DNA of 13,531 bases from an uncultured Chloroflexota bacterium (GTDB taxonomy: Bacteria > Chloroflexota > Anaerolineae > Promineifilales > Promineifilaceae), in NCBI GenBank assembly GCA_937958365.1, contig CALFEW010000199.1:1-13531 (forward strand), read 5' to 3'. The translations under genes were made by a program, and so were the position numbers. Of this stretch, positions 7,050-12,784 are shown in pieces. The stretch's first letter is position 1, and every line of letters starts with the position of its first letter. The notes under the pieces are model-generated. The model had not been told where the DNA came from. It worked only from the letters and a program-made list of their open reading frames with translations, and ran no database searches.

Positions 7050-7168
7050 TTGACACGGCCGTTTGCTCCTATAGTCCCTCACACTGATCTTCTGGCGATT
7101 TGTCCGTGAAAATCCGTCGAATCCGTTTCATCCGTGTAGTCCCTACGGAGTTCTAAGAAAGCCGCCCA
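7050..7168. other. Convergent spacer with a 9-nt periodic repeat
   Basis: This short spacer lies between two converging transcription units. It contains one ACGGCCGT (7055-7062), a direct repeat of TAGTCCCT, and from 7102 five degenerate 9-base units: GTCCGTGAA, AATCCGTCG, AATCCGTTT, CATCCGTGT, AGTCCCTAC. No classical terminator hairpin with a T run is apparent for either strand, and no gene is seen. Confidence 0.5.
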
Positions 7169-7837
7169 TCAGGCAAAATAATCAGGCGGGAAGATTTCCG
7201 GCAGGGCCGACCCTGTTGGACGGCGCTGCGGGTCGGCTTTGATGTGACGCAGGTAATCGGCGTATTGCACCACAACACCCACCAGGCACAGGCTAAGGAC
7301 AAAAACGGCCGTAAGACTACTCGTCCCACTCAACTTCAAGGCCCTGACAATGACTTCCACGCCAATAATCGTCGTGATCAGGATCAGCGCTTCGTCCCGG
7401 TAACGGCGTGTAAGCTGCACACCCAGCAGCCCGCCGACGAAGATGAGCGCCACCCCCAGCCACAAAGCGACATTTTCGGGAAGATGGGCAACGGCCGTAA
7501 ACACGTAAAACGAAATCTGGTATAGCAGCAGCGCCACGTCTGCCCCGGTGGCAAAACCCACCAGCGTCACGGCCAGGTCTACGCGGCTGCGCCCAATGAT
7601 GATACCAATGGTCCCTACGCCAATCGCCACCAGCAATAAGAGCCAACGGCCGTCGCCCGCCAGTTCCCAGCCGGAATTCAACGACACCAGAAGGATAGCC
7701 ACCATATTAGACGTGACCGAAAAGCCAATCACACCCAGCGACGCCCACAGTTTGCGCCGCCCCGCCAGAAGCGCATACCCTCCCAGGATAACCCCTAAAA
7801 CCGTCAAGGCCAACTCTGCAAAAAATGTAAGCAACAC
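7169..7837 (-). CDS. Uncharacterised seven-helix membrane protein
   Basis: This protein has 222 residues and no function I can name. About seven hydrophobic segments are visible (roughly residues 2-24, 33-52, 67-86, 90-115, 125-144, 150-168, 174-193), with a polar, proline-rich cytoplasm-like tail. Glycine-rich helices (G-V-G-T-I-G-I-I-I-G) recall DUF4203/TMEM198-type proteins, a weak resemblance. The frame is open further upstream to 8038, but that part is antisense-style shadow of the preceding gene. The GTG at 7837 is chosen because GGAGGT lies five bases before it; a TTG is the next codon. It begins 16 bases after the stop of the PF04020-UbiB fusion gene, so the two are very likely co-transcribed and may act together at the membrane. 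Three ACGGCCGT octamers lie within it. Confidence 0.75.
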   Translation of the reverse strand: MLLTFFAELALTVLGVILGGYALLAGRRKLWASLGVIGFSVTSNMVAILLVSLNSGWELAGDGRWLLLLVAIGVGTIGIIIGRSRVDLAVTLVGFATGADVALLLYQISFYVFTAVAHLPENVALWLGVALIFVGGLLGVQLTRRYRDEALILITTIIGVEVIVRALKLSGTSSLTAVFVLSLCLVGVVVQYADYLRHIKADPQRRPTGSALPEIFPPDYFA

Positions 7838-7842
7838 GCCAC

Positions 7843-7848
7843 ACCTCC
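7843..7848 (-). promoter_or_regulatory. Ribosome binding site fixing a GTG start
   Basis: Read on the minus strand this is GGAGGT, five bases before GTG 7837. It decides the start of the seven-helix membrane protein and excludes the longer open frame that runs back into the upstream kinase gene. Confidence 0.75.
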
Positions 7849-7853
7849 CTGGC

Positions 7854-10010
7854 TTAGTAGCCGTTGTCATCTTTTTTGCGGGATTGCCACAGCGCCCGCA
7901 AAACCACATACGCGCCCACCAGCGCCCCGGTGACAAACATATAAAACGCCAGGTCCGATAACCGAAAGCCCAGCAGCTCCGTCTCGATGGTGCTGGCAAT
8001 AGCCGAACCGACAATCCAACCGGCCAAAACCAGGCCAATCACAAGCTGGTTCAAGCTCTTCGACAAAGCTTTGTCCAACTTGGTCACTTGCTCAGACAGG
8101 TCGCTGGTGTCAATATGAACGCTTAGTTTGCCCTTCTCATACTGGTCCAGCCATTTGGTGGTCGCATCCACCAGGGATGGAATGCGATAAATCACCTCCC
8201 GCGAGCTGCGCGAGATTTGCACACGCACCGTTTTCGCCAGCGCTTCGGTGCTGATCTGGTCCCGCGCCAGACCCAGACTGCTTTCCACGGCCGCTGTAGA
8301 CAGGGCGATTTCCGGGTCGAGGCGGCGAATGATCTCATCGGCCTGCATTAAGGTTTTGAAGGCCAGGGTAAAGTTGGGGTCCAGCCGCAGCCCGGTGCGG
8401 CGCAGCACGTCTTGCAGCGCGGTGAAGCTGTAAGACATGTCGGCCTCCTGAATGCCCAGGAAGCGCTGCCCAAAACGATCCATCTGTTCCAAAAACTCGG
8501 CTTCGTTGATGGTGCGGCCGGGCAGCGGCCGGCTGAGACGCAGGGCGGCTTTGCCCATGCTGTAGCCGTCCATCTCCTTCATCGAGACGAGCAAATCGGC
8601 CAGAGCCATACGCTGGGCGCGATTCATTTCGCCCATCAATCCCAGGTCCAGAAAGCCGATTTCACCCGTTTCCAGATTCACCAGGACGTTGCCGGGATGG
8701 GGATCGGCGTGGAAAAAGCCGTCGAACAAGGCTTGTTTGGTCATGGCGCGCACAAAATCTGTGACCAATACTTTGATGTCTATGCCGGCTTCGGTGATGC
8801 GCTCCACGTTGCTGATTTTCACGCCGGGCAAAAATTCCATCGTCAGCACTTTGGAAGAGGAAAATTCCGGGAAAGCGCGGGGGACGTGGATGGAAGGCAG
8901 GCCGTCCATGTTGCGTGCCAGCAGGCGCATGTTGGAAATTTCGTTGCGGTAATCAAGTTCATACAAAATGCCGTTGGCGAACTCATCTACCAGGCCGCGC
9001 AGGTCCATTTCTTGCGCCCAGGTCTGGCGGCGCTGGATGCTGCGGGTGAGGTCGCGCATGACGTTCAGGTCGGCTTTGACGGTAACGTCTATGTTGGGAC
9101 GTTGGATTTTAACGACAACGGCCGTGCCATCCGCCAGCGTGGCCCGATGAACCTGAGCAGTGGAAGCGGCGGCAAACGGCTCCTGATCAAAGGTGGCAAA
9201 CAAATTTTCCGGCTCGTCGCCCAATTCACGCACCACAATCTTGCGGGCTATTTCGTAAGGAAAAGGAGGCACGTTGCTTTGTAAGCGTTCCAACTCATGC
9301 AGCCATTCTGGTGGAAGCTGCGCCGCCCGGCTGCTAACAATTTGCCCAAATTTGACAAAGGTTGGGCCTAGCTCTTGCAGCATATAGCGCACTTTTTCCG
9401 GCAGCGTCAACTGCTGCACAGGGTCCGCTTCGCGGAAGATGATTTCTTGCATGAAAATGCGGAACCGGGCCAGCGGCGTCAGGTCTACGGCGATGTCTTT
9501 GGTGTAGCGGCCGATAATGTCGCTGATTTGGGCTGTGCGCAGATTTTCGGCGATGGTGTTGCGCCGCCCAGCGGATAACAGTCCAACCCAGCGCCAGTAA
9601 AACTGGCTTTCGGTCTGGTTTCGGAATTCCGGTTTGTCCAGGCCAAAAAAGGCTTCCATTATCATGACCGCCACAGCCATCAGCGTGCCGCCAATGACCA
9701 CCCACAACAGACGTGGTGAATCTACGTAAAAGTTGCTGGGAGTAATCCAGATAAGGATATAAAACAGGAAGGCGTTGATGGCGATGGCAAACAGGCCCAT
9801 GTTGCGCACGAGCAATCGTGCCGTTAACAGCAGCACCAGGGGGCGCACCAGCGCATTGATGACACCAAACAGGATGCCAAACAAGAGGTACGTAGCGCTG
9901 ATGTCTATGAGACCGGGCAGGAGTGGCTGTAAGGTGACGCCGGGGACGAGGATCACCGTTACGGCCAGAGCCAGCGCATTGACAATGACGCGAATGACAA
10001 AGTAGATCAT
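7854..10010 (-). CDS. AarF/UbiB (ABC1) atypical kinase with N-terminal PF04020-like membrane domain
   Basis: This 718-residue protein joins two modules. Residues 1-120 form a four-helix membrane domain matching the small 'phage holin 4_2'/YvlD type (M-I-Y-F-V-I-R-V-I-V-N-A-L-A-L, then G-V-I-N-A-L-V-R-P-L, then G-L-F-A-I-A-I-N-A). Residues from about 155 form a UbiB/ADCK kinase-like ATPase. Its hallmarks are intact: K220-F-G-Q223, the alanine-rich loop A-A-A-S at 280-283 in place of a glycine loop, Lys301, E351-x-D353, H434-A-D-P-H-P-G-N441, and the metal motif D455-L-G457. The C-terminus has two more helices (about 655-674 and 685-706). Family members act in quinone or isoprenoid lipid homeostasis, often near membranes; the client here is unknown. 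ATG 10010 is preceded by AAGGAG seven bases away. It probably forms an operon with the downstream membrane protein. Confidence 0.88.
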   Translation of the reverse strand: MIYFVIRVIVNALALAVTVILVPGVTLQPLLPGLIDISATYLLFGILFGVINALVRPLVLLLTARLLVRNMGLFAIAINAFLFYILIWITPSNFYVDSPRLLWVVIGGTLMAVAVMIMEAFFGLDKPEFRNQTESQFYWRWVGLLSAGRRNTIAENLRTAQISDIIGRYTKDIAVDLTPLARFRIFMQEIIFREADPVQQLTLPEKVRYMLQELGPTFVKFGQIVSSRAAQLPPEWLHELERLQSNVPPFPYEIARKIVVRELGDEPENLFATFDQEPFAAASTAQVHRATLADGTAVVVKIQRPNIDVTVKADLNVMRDLTRSIQRRQTWAQEMDLRGLVDEFANGILYELDYRNEISNMRLLARNMDGLPSIHVPRAFPEFSSSKVLTMEFLPGVKISNVERITEAGIDIKVLVTDFVRAMTKQALFDGFFHADPHPGNVLVNLETGEIGFLDLGLMGEMNRAQRMALADLLVSMKEMDGYSMGKAALRLSRPLPGRTINEAEFLEQMDRFGQRFLGIQEADMSYSFTALQDVLRRTGLRLDPNFTLAFKTLMQADEIIRRLDPEIALSTAAVESSLGLARDQISTEALAKTVRVQISRSSREVIYRIPSLVDATTKWLDQYEKGKLSVHIDTSDLSEQVTKLDKALSKSLNQLVIGLVLAGWIVGSAIASTIETELLGFRLSDLAFYMFVTGALVGAYVVLRALWQSRKKDDNGY

Positions 10011-10134
10011 GGGTTTGCTCCTTCGCGGCCGTTGCCCGCATGAGAGTCTGGCAGGTTCAATACGGCCGTTCCACCATTAAGTGGATTACCTCTTAGCATA
10101 GCGCCAACTGGCGAAAAAGGCTAAAGAGAAAATA

Positions 10135-10165
10135 AAAAGCCCACAGCAATTTGCTGTAGGCTTTT
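10135..10165 (-). terminator. Intrinsic terminator of rny
   Basis: The 15-base arms at 10135-10149 and 10151-10165 pair with one mismatch and close over a small AATTT-type loop. Read on the minus strand the stem ends in CTTTTT followed by ATTTTCTCTTT. It begins 22 bases after the rny stop codon, a classic rho-independent arrangement. It separates rny from the kinase fusion gene downstream. The near-symmetry with AAAA/TTTT on both sides means it could also work on the opposite strand. Confidence 0.85.
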
Positions 10166-10187
10166 ATGTTTTGGCAGGATGGTTTGT

Positions 10188-11723
10188 TTACTTGGCGAAA
10201 CCGACGGCGCGTGTTTCGCGGATCACCGTGACTTGAATCTGGCCGGGGTATTGCATACTGTCTTCGATGGTGTGGGCGATGTCTTTAGACAGCCGCATCG
10301 CGCCCAGGTCGTCTATGGCCCCGGGTTTCACCAGGATGCGGATTTCACGGCCGGCTTGTAAGGCATAAGCGCTTTCCACCCCCTCGTAAGAGGTGGCAAT
10401 GTCTTCCAACGTGCGTACGCGCTTGATGTAGTTTTCCAGGCTTTCGCGCCGTGCGCCGGGGCGCGCGCCGGAAATGGCGTCGGCCGTTTCCACGATGATG
10501 GCTTCCACCGACTCTTGTTCTACCTCGTGGTGATGGGATGCGATGGCGTTGATGACGATGGGTGGCACGCGGAAGCGTTTGGCGAATTCTGCGCCGAGCA
10601 TGGCGTGGGTTCCTTCTTGCTCGTGGTCCATCGCTTTGCCCAGGTCGTGGAGGAGAGCGCCCATCTTAGCCATTTCCACGTTCGCGCCCAGTTCGGATGC
10701 GAGGATGGAGGCGATTTTGGCGGCTTCGACGGAGTGGTGGAGCTGATTTTGCCCGTAGGAGGTGCGGTATTTCAGGCGGCCCAACATGCGCAGAATTTGC
10801 GGGTTGAGGCCGTGGACGTTGGCTTCGTAGGCGGCCTGTTCACCGGCTTCTTTGATGATTTGTTCCACTTCTTTGCCGGCGTCTTTAAGCAGCTTTTCGA
10901 TGCGGGCGGGGTGGATACGGCCGTCAACGATCAATTTTTCCAGCGCCCGGCGGGCGATTTCCCGACGGACGGGGTCGAAGCTGGACACGGTAACGGCTTC
11001 CGGCGTGTCGTCCACCACGATGTCTACACCGGCTGCTTGTTCAAAGGCGCGGATGTTACGGCCGTTCCGTCCGATAATCCGGCCCTTCATTTCCTCGTTG
11101 GGCAGCGGCACAACCGAAACTGTCAATTCGGCCACCTGATCACTGGCGATACGCTGCATCGCCATAGCAATCAATTCACGGGCTTTCACATCGGCCGTTT
11201 CTCGCGCTTCGTCTTCAACTTCCCGCATGACGCGGGCCATATCTTGCCGGGCTTCCTTTTCAACTTCAGCCAGCAAAACTTCTCTGGCCTGGTCAATCGT
11301 CATGTCGGCGATTTCTTGCAGTTTAAGGCGTTGTTCTTCCTCTTGTGTGGTCAGGTCGTTAAAACTTTTGTCCAGACGGCTTTGCCGTTTGTTGAGCTTT
11401 TGCTCGCGCTGTTCTAATTTGGCCGCCTGCCGGTCTTGGGCGGCGCTGCGGTTGTCTACGCGCTCTTCGGCTTTGGCCAGGTCGTCATATCGCTTTTCGA
11501 TTACCTTTTCCGCTTCCAGGCGAATGAGTTTCGCTTCATTGGCAGCGGTATTCAAAATCTGTTCAGATTCTTTTTCGGCGGCCTCGCGGCGGCGCTCTAA
11601 TTCTTGGTTAAATTGTTGTAAAGCTTCTTCGTTTCGGGGTTTCAGAACGTACCATGTGACCGCTGCGGCGACCGCAGCGCCTATGATAACCCCGACGAAG
11701 ATGCCTATCCATAATCCTGGCAT
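10188..11723 (-). CDS. rny: Ribonuclease Y
   Basis: This 511-residue membrane-anchored endoribonuclease initiates mRNA decay; the length is typical of the family. In order it shows an N-terminal membrane helix (residues about 4-26), and a long charged coiled coil (about 30-175, rich in E, K, R and Q). A KH RNA-binding domain follows with G-R-I-I-G-R-N-G-R-N at 214-223, then a metal-dependent HD domain with L-L-H359-D360-L-G-K and H-H-H-E at 397-400. AAGGAG lies seven bases before ATG 11723. It follows recX on the same strand by 71 bases and is closed by a strong terminator. The recA-(recX)-rny neighbourhood resembles that of Bacillus subtilis, where rny (ymdA) lies next to recA. It carries at least two ACGGCCGT octamers. 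Confidence 0.96.
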   Translation of the reverse strand: MPGLWIGIFVGVIIGAAVAAAVTWYVLKPRNEEALQQFNQELERRREAAEKESEQILNTAANEAKLIRLEAEKVIEKRYDDLAKAEERVDNRSAAQDRQAAKLEQREQKLNKRQSRLDKSFNDLTTQEEEQRLKLQEIADMTIDQAREVLLAEVEKEARQDMARVMREVEDEARETADVKARELIAMAMQRIASDQVAELTVSVVPLPNEEMKGRIIGRNGRNIRAFEQAAGVDIVVDDTPEAVTVSSFDPVRREIARRALEKLIVDGRIHPARIEKLLKDAGKEVEQIIKEAGEQAAYEANVHGLNPQILRMLGRLKYRTSYGQNQLHHSVEAAKIASILASELGANVEMAKMGALLHDLGKAMDHEQEGTHAMLGAEFAKRFRVPPIVINAIASHHHEVEQESVEAIIVETADAISGARPGARRESLENYIKRVRTLEDIATSYEGVESAYALQAGREIRILVKPGAIDDLGAMRLSKDIAHTIEDSMQYPGQIQVTVIRETRAVGFAK

Positions 11724-11746
11724 GTTCGTTCTCCTTAAAAATGAAT

Positions 11747-11786
11747 ACAGGTCGGCTGTTTTCCCTGGGGTCGAGCCGAGTCCTGT
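11747..11786. repeat. Imperfect hairpin in the recX-rny spacer
   Basis: ACAGG plus TCGGCT (11747-11757) can pair with AGCCGA plus CCTGT (11774-11786), interrupted by two unpaired bases on one side. No T run follows on either strand. It sits in the 71-base gap upstream of the rny ribosome binding site and could be a 5' leader structure or an RNA processing site. Confidence 0.4.
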
Positions 11787-11794
11787 CTGGTGTG

Positions 11795-12445
11795 TTAATC
11801 AAAATCTTCGTGCGTGGCCGACGCCGGGGAGCCGATTTCGGTCCACAATTCGTCGGTTACAGCGCGGATAATGTTGTATGGAAAGCCGCGGCGTTGCAGG
11901 TATTGGCCTAACTTGTGTTTGAACTCAGGTTCCGGCAAGCCTGCCAGTTGCCCGGCCTTTTTACCGGCGACCTGTTGCGCCGCAGCGGTTTCATCTGTCT
12001 GCAACAAGACCTGATGAATAATTTTGGGATCAATTCCTTTTTGTTGTAATTCTTGCCGCAGAGCTAACTGGCCGCGTGGTTTAAACGTCTCGCGTTGCTC
12101 CACCCAATAACGGGCGAAGGTCTCGTCGTTAAGGAGGTCTACGGCCGTCAGGCGTTCAATAACCGCGGCAATGGTCGGTTCAGAATATCCTTTTTTCTGT
12201 AAATGGTGTTGGATTTCGGCCTGGCTGCGTGGGCGATAGCCGAGGAAACGCACCGCGCTTTCTTTGGCTTTTTCCACCATATCTATTTCTTGGAGGTCGG
12301 CAATTTCGCTTACAGACAATGTCTGACCGACGTGCAGGCGCGCTGCGGCAGCATACGCCAGACCAAAAGCGAATTCACCATCTAGGTAGACATTCACCCG
12401 GTTCTGACTGCGTTTTTGTGCGCTTAGCGCGGTGATAGTTCCCAT
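11795..12445 (-). CDS. recX: RecX, regulator of RecA
   Basis: This 216-residue RecX protein modulates RecA filament assembly and activity by direct contact. Recognition rests on the repeated three-helix pattern: G-Y-R-P-R-S-Q-A-E-I near residue 70, then an L-x-x-x-x-L-L-N-D-E-T-F-A-R-Y-W segment, P-R-G-Q-L-A-L-R-Q-E-L, and a third repeat around residues 165-205. The N-terminal I-T-A-L and N-V-Y-L-D-G-E-F-A-F-G blocks are typical of RecX and support ATG 12445 as the true start. There is no Shine-Dalgarno sequence, and a terminator-like hairpin ends nine bases before the ATG. It lies 339 bases downstream of recA on the same strand. Low-level readthrough from recA, as known for E. coli recX, would be a plausible way to keep RecX scarce. 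Confidence 0.93.
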   Translation of the reverse strand: MGTITALSAQKRSQNRVNVYLDGEFAFGLAYAAAARLHVGQTLSVSEIADLQEIDMVEKAKESAVRFLGYRPRSQAEIQHHLQKKGYSEPTIAAVIERLTAVDLLNDETFARYWVEQRETFKPRGQLALRQELQQKGIDPKIIHQVLLQTDETAAAQQVAGKKAGQLAGLPEPEFKHKLGQYLQRRGFPYNIIRAVTDELWTEIGSPASATHEDFD

Positions 12446-12452
12446 TTTAATG

Positions 12453-12488
12453 AAAAACGACCGTGGTCCTCGTTTGCCACGGCCGTTT
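12453..12488 (-). terminator. Terminator-like hairpin immediately before recX
   Basis: On the minus strand AAACGGCCGTGG (12488 to 12477) pairs with CCACGGTCGTTT (12466 to 12455) with one G-T wobble, over a 10-base loop. Five consecutive Ts end at 12453, followed by CATTAAA and the recX ATG. The first arm contains the octamer ACGGCCGT. Its placement suggests partial termination of the recA transcript ahead of recX. Confidence 0.6.
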
Positions 12489-12490
12489 CT

Positions 12491-12540
12491 GATAACGTAG
12501 TTAGCAGCAGCTTCTAGGCTGCTTAACAGTGTCTGTTATC
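12491..12540. repeat. Nested inverted repeat in the recA-recX spacer
   Basis: Outer arms GATAAC (12491-12496) and GTTATC (12535-12540) are perfect complements. Inside them GTTAGCAGC (12500-12508) pairs with GCTGCTTAAC (12518-12527) with one bulged base. No T run follows. Its role is unknown. Confidence 0.45.
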
Positions 12541-12747
12541 TACCAATATGAGCTTGTTAGCCGGATTGCCGTTTGGCGCAGGCTAGAAAATTGCCCCAAA
12601 CAGCGCATGATTTACATATTTCCACACTACAAAATCGCTAGCTTGCTCAATTGTCTGGTGTTGTCTCATACCCAAGAGAAAAAGCTTCCTCTCAGATGAT
12701 TGATTTTTTTCTAACAGAAAACCCACGCTCAGTTATTGCCAATGGCC

Positions 12748-12770
12748 CTGTCAATCCAATAAATTGACAG
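12748..12770 (-). terminator. Perfect hairpin 14 bases after recA
   Basis: CTGTCAAT (12748-12755) and ATTGACAG (12763-12770) form an 8-bp stem with a 7-base loop, starting 14 bases downstream of the recA stop codon. No T tract follows in the recA direction, so it may protect the transcript end or be a processing site rather than terminate. Confidence 0.4.
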
Positions 12771-12784
12771 CAATGAAACACCTG

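Larger units (their letters stand above)
426..12486. repeat. Dispersed highly iterated octamer palindrome ACGGCCGT
   Basis: By eye I count about 25 exact copies. They start near 426, 701, 736, 880, 1424, 1657, 1939, 3609, 3982, 4737, 5315, 6633, 6824, 6975, 6987, 7055, 7305, 7491, 7646, 9118, 10062, 10917, 11058, 12141 and 12479. They fall in genes and spacers, and within genes in all three codon phases (as T-A-V, D/Y-G-R or R-P), so the constraint acts on DNA rather than protein. Entries here are single 8-base sites; the coordinates span first to last. Confidence 0.85.
12446..12784. other. Gene-free, hairpin-rich spacer between recA and recX
   Basis: No credible gene, tRNA or known RNA is seen in these 339 bases, which look more A+T-rich than the flanking genes. 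They hold four potential structures: 12455-12488 next to recX, 12491-12540, a weaker TAGCC/GGCTA pair at 12558-12585 enclosing GCC-GTTT-GGC, and a perfect 8-bp stem at 12748-12770 next to the recA stop. It may be a structured 3' untranslated region, an unrecognised small RNA locus, or decayed sequence. Confidence 0.5.

Noticed and set aside
7050..7078. TTGACA followed by TATAGT as a sigma70 promoter
   Set aside because: The spacing is about 14 bases, too short, and it would drive antisense transcription into the convergent gene. No conserved gene follows on that strand.
7838..8038. N-terminal extension of the membrane-protein frame (Met at 8038)
   Set aside because: It overlaps the coding end of the kinase fusion in another frame, has a Trp/Arg/Cys-rich shadow composition, and a good ribosome binding site precedes GTG 7837 instead.
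8412..9284. 290-codon plus-strand open frame opposite the kinase fusion
   Set aside because: It is antisense to intact kinase motifs and has His/Gln-rich shadow composition.
9651..10010. Prophage holin gene as a sign of a phage
   Set aside because: The PF04020-like segment is the N-terminal part of a continuous kinase frame and no other phage gene is nearby. Many chromosomal proteins share this domain.
10515..11417. 300-codon open frame on the plus strand opposite rny
   Set aside because: It lies wholly antisense to RNase Y, is rich in Phe/His/Val typical of reverse-strand shadows, and matches no family.
12491..12540. Integron attC-like site
   Set aside because: The flanking GTT boxes do not fit GTTRRRY/RYYYAAC, and there is no integrase or cassette structure.
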